Origin: Martinezella dioscoreae
GTDB lineage: Bacteria > Pseudomonadota > Alphaproteobacteria > Rhizobiales > Rhizobiaceae
Direction: 5' to 3'
Assembly (NCBI RefSeq): GCF_009176305.1
Contig: NZ_BLAJ01000004.1
Span: 248,001-312,000 of the forward strand
Length of the DNA: 64,000 bases
This document shows, in pieces, positions 17,168 to 25,474 of this stretch (its first letter is position 1; every line of letters starts with the position of its first letter). The notes under the pieces are model-generated. The model was not told the origin of the DNA. It searched no databases and was given only the letters and a program-made list of their open reading frames with translations. Both the position numbers and the translations under genes were made by a program.

Positions 17168-20100
17168 ATGGCAATTCACGAGATCGGTAAGGGCTTGCGC
17201 AGCATTCCTTCGAGCGCCAAGGGGACAGGGGGCAGCGAATATATCTCCTTTCGTGACGTCTGGCGTTTCCTGCAGCGCCACTGGATGATCTTCGCACTGT
17301 TTACGGGGGCGGGCCTCGGCGTCGGCGGCTTCTACATGGCGACCACCCAGCCGGTCTATTTGGCGACCACGCGGCTCGTCATGGATCCAGACCAGGGACG
17401 CATCGTCTCGCAGGACGCCTTCACCGGAACGGTCATCATCGAGGCGGCGGAAATCGCGAGCCAGGTCGAGATCGTCAAATCCGAGGCGATCGCGCGCGCG
17501 GTCGTGCAGAAACTCAATCTCACGGAAGATCCGGAAATAGTCGGCGGCATGTCCTGGCAGGCGACGCTGCATGACAAGCTGCGCGCACTCTTCAGCTACT
17601 TCAAGCACGGCGATGATGGCAGCGCGAAAGTGGAAACCACGGAGGATGATCTCATGCGCCGCACCATGGCCTCCTTCCTCTCCAGGGTCGAGGTTACCCG
17701 CGTTGGCCAGTCCTACATTCTTGAGATCGGATATAGTTCGGTCGATCCGCAAAAGGCGGCTCTGGCGGCGAACGCGATTGCAGAGGCCTATATCAGCACC
17801 GGCCTGTCGGAGCGGGCATCGGCAGCGCAAAGTGGTGCCAAATGGCTGGAGACACGTTTGATCGAAGTCGGACGGCAAGCTCGCGAGGCGGCGATGAATG
17901 TTGAGGAGTTTCGCGCTAAAAACGGCATCATGGAGATCAGTACATCGTCCTCCCTCGATCAGCAGCAACTATCGGAGATCAGTAGTCAAGCAGTCGCGGC
18001 CAAGGCACAGACGGCGGCAGAATCAGCCAAGCTCGCGACACTCAACCAGCTGATGTCGGGTGGTAAAGTCGAAGGCGATGTCGATGAGACGATGAACAAT
18101 CCGCGCATACAGAAGCTGCAGGAGGATCTCGGAGCTGCGACAATCAAATTGAACAACCTTACCGGCAGATATGATGCCGATAATCCCGCCATCATTGCCG
18201 CGCAGCAGGAAATCGATCGAATAAAGGGAGATATGCGCAAGGAGTTCGAGCGTATCCAGGCAGTCTACAAGGTAAATCTGGAAGTCGCCCAAACCCGCGA
18301 GAAGCTGCTCAGCGATGAATTGGCGTCGCTTAAGGACGCCGGAACGGACAAGAATCTGGCAAGGGTGGAGCTGTCGGAGATGGAAAGCCGCGCCACCACC
18401 TACCGACGGATGTATGAAAGCATCCTGCAGCAGCTGATTGGCGCGCTGCAAAAGGAATCGTTTCCGCTTGGCAATGTTCGTGTCGTGACCGCGGCCGCCG
18501 TGCCGCTGGCAAAGAGCTGGCCGAAGTCTTCCTTCGTCCTGCCCTTCACGGCCATGCTCGGCCTTGCGGCCGGTGTCATGGCGGCGCTCTTGCGGGACGG
18601 CCTGGATCGCCGCGTCAGCTCCAGTGAAAAGCTGCGGCGGGAATTGGGGATCAGCTCTCTCGGCCACGTGCCCGTCTACATGAGCCCGTCCTTCCTGCCG
18701 GGAAGAATGGCGGCCGCCAACGCGGGCTGGCGACGAACGATGCTGCCGTTGAGATCCGTGCTCGATACGCCCTATTCGCAATTTTCGGAAGCCTTGCGTG
18801 GTGTCAAGCACTCGATCGATTCCGCATTTCCGCCGAACGCACCCATGGTGATCGGCATCACCTCGGTCGGCACCGGCGAAGGCAAGACCACGATCGCGAC
18901 CAATCTCGCGCAGCTCTATCAGCACGAAGGTGCATCCGTTGTGCTCGTCGACGCCGACTTTCTCAATGCGAGACTGAGCTGCGTGGTTACCGAAGCCGGC
19001 ACGGATTTCGGCATGGAGGCCTTGAGCATCAACGATGCGCCGCGCCGCTATGCCGTCGCCCATGAAGGCGGCCTGCTTGTCGCGAAGGCCGAGCATGAGC
19101 CCGAGGCGGAAGTCATGCAGGCCCATGGTGGCGTCCCGGTCGTCACCGTCGACGAGACCGAAAAATCCGTGACCGCTTTTCAGCGCTATGGGCATCTGCC
19201 CGCGCTGAAGGCTGAGATCGACTTGTTGCGCCGGCGATACAAGGTCGTCATCGTCGATATGTCTGCCTTCGAGGATTCTGCCGATACCCGCGTCATCTGC
19301 ACCTATCTCGAGGGCATTGTCGTCGTCGTCGGTCAGACGAACAAGATGACGGTGGAGAGGCTGTCGGACGCGCTGGCAAGCTTTGGCACGACAACGATCA
19401 ATATCCTCGGCATCATCGCCAACCGCAGCCATGAGAGGCGCCACCGCCAGGACAAGCGGCTTTGGCGCCGCCGTCAGGATCGTCGCCAGGTGCGCGCGTC
19501 GGCGCGACGACTTACGGGCAGCGTAACGGGCCGGCCCTTGAAGATCACGCTCGGTGTTGCAAGCTCCGGCCGCCGCGATATCCTGTCGTCCATCCTCCCC
19601 CATGTTGCCAGCCAAACACGGAAGCCGGACGAGATCGTCGTCTGCCTTTCCTCCCCGGAAGACATCGATCCGAGCTGCCTTAGAAATCTCGACATTCCGG
19701 TGCGGGTGCTTATCAGCGAGCGCGGGCTCTGCCGTCAGCGCAATCGCATTCTCGACAGCGTTCAGGACGCGGATATCGTCCTTTTCCTCGATGATGATTT
19801 TCTGATGACGCCTGCCTATATCGCAGAAACGGAACGACTGTTTCAGCTGCAGCCGGATGTCGCCATGTGCACCGGCACGGTCTTGGCCGACGGCATTACC
19901 GGACCGGGCATTTCCGTTCGTGACGGCTTACGATTGGTCGGCACGGAGCGCCGCCGCCGCTCCGAGCCCTCGATGCAAATCCGATCTGTTTACAATGCCT
20001 ATGGCTGCAACATGGCGATCCGCATGGCCGTCGTCAAAGCCGCGGCCCTGCGTTTTGACGAGAACCTACCCTTCTATGGCTGGCTCGAGGATGTCGATTT

Positions 20101-20425
20101 CAGCAGACTCGTGGCCCATTACGGCCAGGTCGTGAGCGTCAAGCAACTCGAAGGCGTTCATCTCGGCACGAAAGGTGGCCGACCGGGCGGTGTTCGTCTC
20201 GGCTATTCGCAAATAGCCAACCCGCTCTATCTCATGCGCAAGCGCACGATGAGCGTGCCGCAGGCAACAATGCAGATCGGCCGCAATCTCGCGGCTAACC
20301 TCGTCAAGGTCTGGCGACCGGAGCCTTGGGTCGACCGCAAGGGCCGCCTTAAGGGCAATGTCATCGCGCTTCGCGATCTCCTCAAGGGCAGGTTGGCGCC
20401 CCAAAACATCGAAGCGCTGGAATAA
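17168..20425 (+). CDS. Wzz/BY-kinase-like co-polymerase fused in frame to a GT2 glycosyltransferase
   Basis: A protein of about 1085 residues. Residues 1-480 are a Wzz domain with membrane helices near 38-60 and 452-475 and a periplasmic coiled coil (about 200-400). Residues 520-760 form an ExoP/BY-kinase-like domain: Walker A SVGTGEGKTTIA, Walker A' VVLVDADF, and VVIVDMSAF at the Walker B position. The Tyr cluster usual at the kinase C-terminus is absent; a very basic linker (HERRHRQDKRLWRRRQDRR) stands there instead. From about residue 790 a complete GT2 domain follows, with FLDDDF and WLEDVDFSRL. No stop or good internal start separates the two parts. Start chosen at 17168, ten codons into the frame, after GGGGCGAC. 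Confidence 0.88.
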   Translation: MAIHEIGKGLRSIPSSAKGTGGSEYISFRDVWRFLQRHWMIFALFTGAGLGVGGFYMATTQPVYLATTRLVMDPDQGRIVSQDAFTGTVIIEAAEIASQVEIVKSEAIARAVVQKLNLTEDPEIVGGMSWQATLHDKLRALFSYFKHGDDGSAKVETTEDDLMRRTMASFLSRVEVTRVGQSYILEIGYSSVDPQKAALAANAIAEAYISTGLSERASAAQSGAKWLETRLIEVGRQAREAAMNVEEFRAKNGIMEISTSSSLDQQQLSEISSQAVAAKAQTAAESAKLATLNQLMSGGKVEGDVDETMNNPRIQKLQEDLGAATIKLNNLTGRYDADNPAIIAAQQEIDRIKGDMRKEFERIQAVYKVNLEVAQTREKLLSDELASLKDAGTDKNLARVELSEMESRATTYRRMYESILQQLIGALQKESFPLGNVRVVTAAAVPLAKSWPKSSFVLPFTAMLGLAAGVMAALLRDGLDRRVSSSEKLRRELGISSLGHVPVYMSPSFLPGRMAAANAGWRRTMLPLRSVLDTPYSQFSEALRGVKHSIDSAFPPNAPMVIGITSVGTGEGKTTIATNLAQLYQHEGASVVLVDADFLNARLSCVVTEAGTDFGMEALSINDAPRRYAVAHEGGLLVAKAEHEPEAEVMQAHGGVPVVTVDETEKSVTAFQRYGHLPALKAEIDLLRRRYKVVIVDMSAFEDSADTRVICTYLEGIVVVVGQTNKMTVERLSDALASFGTTTINILGIIANRSHERRHRQDKRLWRRRQDRRQVRASARRLTGSVTGRPLKITLGVASSGRRDILSSILPHVASQTRKPDEIVVCLSSPEDIDPSCLRNLDIPVRVLISERGLCRQRNRILDSVQDADIVLFLDDDFLMTPAYIAETERLFQLQPDVAMCTGTVLADGITGPGISVRDGLRLVGTERRRRSEPSMQIRSVYNAYGCNMAIRMAVVKAAALRFDENLPFYGWLEDVDFSRLVAHYGQVVSVKQLEGVHLGTKGGRPGGVRLGYSQIANPLYLMRKRTMSVPQATMQIGRNLAANLVKVWRPEPWVDRKGRLKGNVIALRDLLKGRLAPQNIEALE

Positions 20426-20429
20426 TCCG

Positions 20430-21737
20430 GTGGCACGCTCATCCGACCTCGATCGTGTCGTCATCATCAACGACCGCTCCGCCAGGATAGGCGGAGCATC
20501 GAATCTGGCGATGCTCTCGGCCACTTTGCTGCAGGAAGCCGGGGTAGCCGTGACCTACTTCGCCGGCGATGGCGCCGGCTCCGAACAGCCAGCGGCCGAC
20601 ACCATCAATCTGGCCGCACAGCCGCTAACGCAGCAGCCGCGTCTCAGCGCACTTGCCAGCGGTCTTTATAGCCATCGGGCCTATGAAGGCTTGAGCGCTC
20701 TCATGTCGCGCGTCGATACCAAGGGCACTATTTATCATGTCCACGGCTGGTCGAAGATCCTATCGCCGTCGATTTTCCGCGCCCTATGGCCGGTTCGGGA
20801 CCGAGTCGTCCTGCACGCTCATGACTATTTCCTCTCGTGCCCGAACGGAGGATTTGCCAATTACCGGAGAAGCCAGGTCTGCCCTCTGACGCCGATGTCG
20901 CTCGGCTGTCTGGCGACAAACTGCGACAAGCGCGGCTATCACGAGAAGATCTGGAGATCGGCCCGCCATATGGTGAGGGAGCATTATTACCCCATCCAGC
21001 AATTTGCCGCCAATATCATCGTCGTACATCAACGTATGCGCGAATACTTCGCCCGCGGCCAGATCAACATGGGCAATATCGAGGCAATTCGCAATCCGGT
21101 CGAACCCTTCCTCGATCATCCTACGGAGCCATGGAAGAAGCGCGATTTCTTCTTTGTTGGTCGGCTGGAGCCGGAAAAGGGATTTGAAGATGCCGCGATC
21201 GCGGCGCGGCTTGCCGGTGGAAAGCTGCAGATCATAGGCGACGGCGCCGGCCGCGGTCGGCTGGAGCGGGACTTTCCCGAAGTCGTCATTCACGGCTGGA
21301 AATCCAAGAGTGAGATGCGGAACATCCTTTGCGACGCGCGCGCCCTCGTCATTTCCTCCCGGGTGCCGGAACCTTTCGGATTGGCGGCGCTCGAGGCCGT
21401 GACGAGCGGCATACCGGTGATCTTGCCGGATACCGCGCTTCTCGGCGACGAACTCGCGATGCTCGGATGCGGACTGACCTTTCAGGGCGGCAAGGTGGAA
21501 ACGCTGGCAAGCGGAATGCGCCGGCTTGCCAGCGATGACATACTTCTTCGACGGATGAGCGTGAATTGCCTCCGCCGATCAGGCGAGCTGGCGCACACAC
21601 CTGTCTCATGGCGCGACGCATTGCTTACCCTGTACGATCGTGTTCTCGACCGCGCAAACGCTGCCAGAACGAACTTGCGGTCGACCTTGGACGACGACTT
21701 TTCAGCCGCCCATCGACTGATCGACGAAGCGGGCTGA
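20430..21737 (+). CDS. GT4 family glycosyltransferase
   Basis: A 435-residue GT-B enzyme. It begins with RVVIINDRSARIGGASN, an acceptor-domain glycine motif, and ends with the donor site VPEPFGLAALEAVTSGIPVI (EX7E). Cys residues cluster in the LSCPNGGF...QVCPLTPMSLGCLATNCDKRG region, reminiscent of a metal-binding or structural knuckle. The start is a GTG at 20430, 4 bases after the fusion gene stop; earlier in-frame ATGs would overlap that gene. It probably adds a sugar to the lipid-linked repeat. Confidence 0.85.
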   Translation: MARSSDLDRVVIINDRSARIGGASNLAMLSATLLQEAGVAVTYFAGDGAGSEQPAADTINLAAQPLTQQPRLSALASGLYSHRAYEGLSALMSRVDTKGTIYHVHGWSKILSPSIFRALWPVRDRVVLHAHDYFLSCPNGGFANYRRSQVCPLTPMSLGCLATNCDKRGYHEKIWRSARHMVREHYYPIQQFAANIIVVHQRMREYFARGQINMGNIEAIRNPVEPFLDHPTEPWKKRDFFFVGRLEPEKGFEDAAIAARLAGGKLQIIGDGAGRGRLERDFPEVVIHGWKSKSEMRNILCDARALVISSRVPEPFGLAALEAVTSGIPVILPDTALLGDELAMLGCGLTFQGGKVETLASGMRRLASDDILLRRMSVNCLRRSGELAHTPVSWRDALLTLYDRVLDRANAARTNLRSTLDDDFSAAHRLIDEAG

Positions 21738-21869
21738 GGCTTGTGGGTAGCTCTGTGCCCGGCGTCCTACGCCAATGGGACTAACCCAATGTCCGCAGGG
21801 TCAATTGTCAAGGATTGGGGCAGCTGGCAGCCTTTGAAGGAAGCATGATGGTGGTGAGGGGTCCGGAAG

Positions 21870-22562
21870 ATGTTATCGACTTTTGACAGCATTGCCCATC
21901 GCGAGCGATCTCGCCGCGAGGCGAAGCGGGCGGAACGAAGGGGACGCGCCAAGCGTATTGTCGACCTTGTTCTTTCTGGGCTCGGGCTGTTGTTTCTGGC
22001 GCCGGCGCTGCTTGTCATCGCGATTGCATTGCTTCTGGTCGACGGCCGGCCCGTCATCTATCGCCATACGCGCGTCGGCCGCGATGGACGCCCGTTCGAC
22101 TGCCTGAAATTCCGCACGATGCGCAAGGATGCCGATCGGCAGCTGGCGGAACTACTGGCACGTGACGAAACGCGAAAGCAGGAGTGGCTATCGACACAGA
22201 AGCTGACGAACGACCCTCGCGTGCACTGGCTCGGGAAATACCTGCGCATGAGCAGCGCCGACGAGCTACCACAACTGGTGAACGTTCAGCGCGGTGAGAT
22301 GAGCCTGGTCGGACCTCGACCTGTCGTTGCCGCGGAGCTCGATCGCTATGGAGCCAATCTCTATTGTTATCTGGGGCTGCGGCCGGGGATCACGGGCCTC
22401 TGGCAGGTCAACCGCCATGCCGATACCACTTACGAGGAGCGTATCCAGTTTGATCTGGATTACTTCCATAGCCGTTCCTTGCGCACCGATTTTGCAATTC
22501 TCGTAAAAACGGTTGGCGTCGTGCTGCTTGCACGCAACGAAAAAGAACGTCTCACCAAATGA
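21870..22562 (+). CDS. Undecaprenyl-phosphate sugar-1-phosphate transferase (ExoY/PssA family)
   Basis: A 230-residue initiating transferase with one membrane hairpin (about residues 32-58) and the conserved cytoplasmic motifs KFRTM, SADELPQLVNV, GEMSLVGPRPV and RPGITGLWQV. It transfers a sugar-1-phosphate, galactose or glucose in characterised relatives, to undecaprenyl phosphate, the first step of repeat-unit assembly. The short single-domain length matches rhizobial ExoY rather than the longer WbaP form. It follows the GT4 gene after 132 bases. Confidence 0.93.
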   Translation: MLSTFDSIAHRERSRREAKRAERRGRAKRIVDLVLSGLGLLFLAPALLVIAIALLLVDGRPVIYRHTRVGRDGRPFDCLKFRTMRKDADRQLAELLARDETRKQEWLSTQKLTNDPRVHWLGKYLRMSSADELPQLVNVQRGEMSLVGPRPVVAAELDRYGANLYCYLGLRPGITGLWQVNRHADTTYEERIQFDLDYFHSRSLRTDFAILVKTVGVVLLARNEKERLTK

Positions 22563-22710
22563 AAAAAGCGGCTACGGCAATCCAGACGACAAGGCAGAAA
22601 ATCACCAGAATCCAACGAAGCAAAAGTTTCTGGCGCAATCCACCCGGCCGTTCCGGGGCGATGCGATCATGGTTTTCGTCTTTCATAAGCGGCTCTGCGT
22701 GGTGTTTCAT
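22552..22710 (-). CDS. Putative small single-pass membrane protein (52 aa)
   Basis: An unannotated-length frame on the opposite strand whose stop overlaps the last codons of the ExoY-like gene. It has a charged, His- and Pro-containing N-terminal half (MKHHAEPLMKDENHDR) and a C-terminal hydrophobic segment (WILVIFCLVVWIAVAAFFIW), a tidy one-helix tail-anchored design unlikely by chance. An internal ATG at 22686 is an alternative start. No strong ribosome site is seen. It could be a small modulator like other EPS-locus microproteins, but there is no homology evidence. Confidence 0.35.
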   Translation of the reverse strand: MKHHAEPLMKDENHDRIAPERPGGLRQKLLLRWILVIFCLVVWIAVAAFFIW

Positions 22711-22994
22711 GACGATTGCCGGCAAGCCCCTCTTCTATTGCCGAGAACTTCCATCGGACCCTGACGTTCAGGGTAATAATTTCTCTGATGGAAAATCGAA
22801 TAATTCCGGCGCACCCCGCTTGCAGGCAGCGCTTCATTGCACGGAATCATGTCCTGAATGGGAACACTATAGACTTTATCTGGTGCAAGGCTGGAAACAA
22901 CTGTGGATTATCATGTTACACTTCAATGGGATTTCTCAACCGGGCGATGCGAAGGCCGCCTATGCTCGTATTTACTTGCCGCGACGGTGCGCTG

Positions 22995-24512
22995 ATGGAT
23001 AACTTTCCGCTTCGCCCCAAGCGTGCCGTCTGGACGAGCATACGTTACTGGCTACGCGCCCGCATGCCCGCGATCGTCGGCGATGGAGCCTCGACGCTCG
23101 TTTCGAAAGTCGTATCTCAGGTCGTCCAGCTTCTCATATTCCTCGTCGCCGCCCGTGTGCTGGAATCGGCCGAATTCGGTCTCTACGCGTTCAGTTCCGC
23201 TATTGTCGTCATGCTCGTCGTGATCTCAGAAGGCGGATGGGGCGAGTTCGTCATGAAGGCCGAGTGTACGGATCGCGAGCTCGACCAGATCGGCACGCTT
23301 TCGATCGTCGCCGGGGTGCTCGTGACGATCGTCGGGCTGCTTGCTTCCGCCATTGCCTGGCTCCTTTTCGGCAGGCCGCATGAAGCGCTACTCCTCGTTC
23401 TTTTCAGCTGCTGGTTTTTGCCATCGTCCCTTTACGCGGTTTACGATGGGTTGTTGGTCGCACGTGGCCTGCTGCGCAAGCAGGCCACCATCCGGATGGC
23501 AAGCGAAGTTGCCGGGCTTAGCGCTACGATGCTTGGGCTGTGGCTCGGCTGGAACGTGTTTTCGCTCGCGGCCGGCCGGCTCGTTTCGCAGCTCGTTTGT
23601 CTTGCCGGCTCGGTGGCCGTGCTTGGCTGGCGTCCCAAGCTGCATCTCACCTGGCCTTTCGCGCGCGAGATTCTCGAATTTTCCAGCCATATTCTGTCGA
23701 ACCGGCTGATCCTCTTTCTGCGATCCTATTCCGGAACGCTCGCGATCGGCAGCTTTCTGGGCCTCGCGGAGGCAGGTTATTATCGTGTCGCGGAACGTAT
23801 CGTCGCGGCATTTTCCGAACTCATCGGCGAACCAGCGCGAATGCTGGCCTGGACCTTGTTTCGCCGCGCCGCGATCGTGATCGGAGCGGACGGAAGGCAG
23901 GTTCGCGACGCCGGTCCTTCCGCAACGATCTTCATGACGGTTCTCATGGCAATTTCGACGCCGATCTATCTCGGCCTTTCGCTCATATCGTCCGATTTGA
24001 TCGACATCGTCCTCGGCGAAAAATGGGCGCCAGCGGCGATTCTGGTCGCGATCCTGTCGATAAAACAGATCCTGTTGATGCCGGGCTACGTCACGGAAGC
24101 CCTGCTATCCCTGTCGGGCAATATCAGGCGCATGCCTCCCACCCTGCTGTTGAATGCGGTGGTCTCCGTCTCCCTGATCCTGCTTCTGGCGCCTTTCGGC
24201 GTGGCCGCTGCCGCCTGGGGACAGTGTCTGGCGTCGTTGATCTCCTTTTTAACATCGATGCACCTGCAAAAGAACTATGGCGGCCTTCGGTGGGGACGTG
24301 TGCTGCGCAAGAGCGGTTATCTTGCCGTTGCCGTGGTGTTGATGGCGTCGGCGGTTTACGGGCTCGGCTATTTCGCCGGATCGCTCAGCATGCAGCGCGT
24401 ATTGACTGTACTGCTGCAGGTGGTCTCGGGCGGTGCAATCTATGTCTGCACGTTACTTGCTCTGGAGAAGATGAGCGGAGGTGCGGTTTCGATTCTCTCG
24501 GGCAGGCGGTGA
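22995..24512 (+). CDS. Wzx-like polysaccharide flippase (MOP family)
   Basis: About 505 residues with roughly 12-14 hydrophobic helices and the family N-terminus (VSQVVQLLIFLVAARVLESAEFGLYAF). It flips the completed lipid-linked repeat unit to the periplasmic face. Start uncertain: the frame is open from 22716. The ATG at 22995 is the closest to the conserved part; one at 22959 has AAGG seven bases before it. The gene follows the ExoY-like gene in the same direction, separated by about 430 bases that carry a possible small antisense gene. Confidence 0.88.
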   Translation: MDNFPLRPKRAVWTSIRYWLRARMPAIVGDGASTLVSKVVSQVVQLLIFLVAARVLESAEFGLYAFSSAIVVMLVVISEGGWGEFVMKAECTDRELDQIGTLSIVAGVLVTIVGLLASAIAWLLFGRPHEALLLVLFSCWFLPSSLYAVYDGLLVARGLLRKQATIRMASEVAGLSATMLGLWLGWNVFSLAAGRLVSQLVCLAGSVAVLGWRPKLHLTWPFAREILEFSSHILSNRLILFLRSYSGTLAIGSFLGLAEAGYYRVAERIVAAFSELIGEPARMLAWTLFRRAAIVIGADGRQVRDAGPSATIFMTVLMAISTPIYLGLSLISSDLIDIVLGEKWAPAAILVAILSIKQILLMPGYVTEALLSLSGNIRRMPPTLLLNAVVSVSLILLLAPFGVAAAAWGQCLASLISFLTSMHLQKNYGGLRWGRVLRKSGYLAVAVVLMASAVYGLGYFAGSLSMQRVLTVLLQVVSGGAIYVCTLLALEKMSGGAVSILSGRR

Positions 24513-24551
24513 CCGGCAACGACAGGATGGATTTAGATAGGGGGATGCAGG

Positions 24552-25388
24552 ATGACGGCTTCGTTGCAATCCAATGCGTCATGGTCGGCGCATGCGCGCT
24601 CGGCCTTGAAGAGCGCCGCACAGGCGGCCGCTCAAGGGCTTTCGCCACTGCGCCTTGCCAGAGGAAGGCTGAATTATCTCTTGCCCTTTCCACGGCGGTT
24701 TACCGGCGCCTATGACACCTATGACGCCGCCATGGCCGCCGCCCGCAGGCAGACCATGGCTGGCTACGATCATGACGAGATCGCAACCGTCGCCTTCGTC
24801 AAAATGTGTGAGGTGGCCCCCTGGGATTATCCGGTGCTGTTCTGGGTCCGCAATTTGCTGCACGAGATCGATGGCCTCGTCGATGCTGGTGGGCACATGG
24901 GCACGAAATATCGCGCCTTCCGTCCCCTGCTGCCGCTCGACGACGCTTTTCGCTGGGTCGTCTACGATCTGCCGGCCATCGTCCGCGCCGGGCAGAGCCT
25001 TGCCGAGAAGGAAGGCCTGACGAGCCTGTCCTTTGTCGATCGGATTGGAGATGCCGGCGAGATGCCTTTGTTGCTTGGATCGGGGCTGATGCAATATCTC
25101 GATATGCCGCTGTCCGGACTGCTATCGCAAATGCCCTCCCGGCCGCAGCACCTGATCCTCAACAAGGTTGCGCTCCGCAAGGGCGGCACGGTCGTCACGC
25201 TGGAACGCATCGGCAGGTCCTATGTCCCCTATCACATGCGCAACGAGGCGGACTTCATCGACGATATCGCAAAGCTCGGCTACAAGCAGGTCGACCGCTG
25301 GTCCATTCCCTCCCTGTCCCACGCCATAGACACGCACCCGGAACTCGGCCGTAGCGAGAGCGCCGGTTTCTATTTTCGGCTGGGCTAG
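24552..25388 (+). CDS. TIGR04325-type methyltransferase
   Basis: A 278-residue protein. GLVDAGGHMGTKYRAF is a glycine-rich nucleotide/SAM segment, followed by LPLDDAFRWVVYDLPAIV and a C-terminal half with LILNKVALRKGG, the pattern of the TIGR04325 putative methyltransferases common in polysaccharide clusters. A GGGGATGCAGG stretch lies in front of the ATG. The likely role is methylation of a sugar in the repeat unit; the acceptor is unknown. It is the last gene of the rightward block before a convergent GMC oxidoreductase. Confidence 0.75.
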   Translation: MTASLQSNASWSAHARSALKSAAQAAAQGLSPLRLARGRLNYLLPFPRRFTGAYDTYDAAMAAARRQTMAGYDHDEIATVAFVKMCEVAPWDYPVLFWVRNLLHEIDGLVDAGGHMGTKYRAFRPLLPLDDAFRWVVYDLPAIVRAGQSLAEKEGLTSLSFVDRIGDAGEMPLLLGSGLMQYLDMPLSGLLSQMPSRPQHLILNKVALRKGGTVVTLERIGRSYVPYHMRNEADFIDDIAKLGYKQVDRWSIPSLSHAIDTHPELGRSESAGFYFRLG

Positions 25389-25390
25389 GA

Positions 25391-25434
25391 TAATTCCGGG
25401 AAAAGTGCATAGCGGTTTTCCGTCGGGAATCGTG
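25391..25434. repeat. RIME-like intergenic palindromic repeat, copy 1
   Basis: The sequence contains AATTCCGGGAAAAGTGCATAG followed by GCGGTTTTCCGTCGGGAAT; it matches the copy at 31014-31058 read on the other strand, and resembles the mosaic intergenic elements widespread in Rhizobium. It lies between two convergent genes, where such elements usually sit. Confidence 0.6.
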
Positions 25435-25474
25435 CAAAAAGGCCGGAGTATTTTCGCGATTCGAGCGGAAGGTT

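Noticed and set aside
18023..19615. 530-codon minus-strand frame opposite the Wzz fusion
   Set aside because: Shadow of a gene with Walker motifs; composition is that of antisense translation.
22559..23002. 147-codon plus-strand frame between the ExoY-like and flippase genes
   Set aside because: Unlike any family, without a ribosome site, and it overlaps the more convincing small membrane ORF on the other strand.
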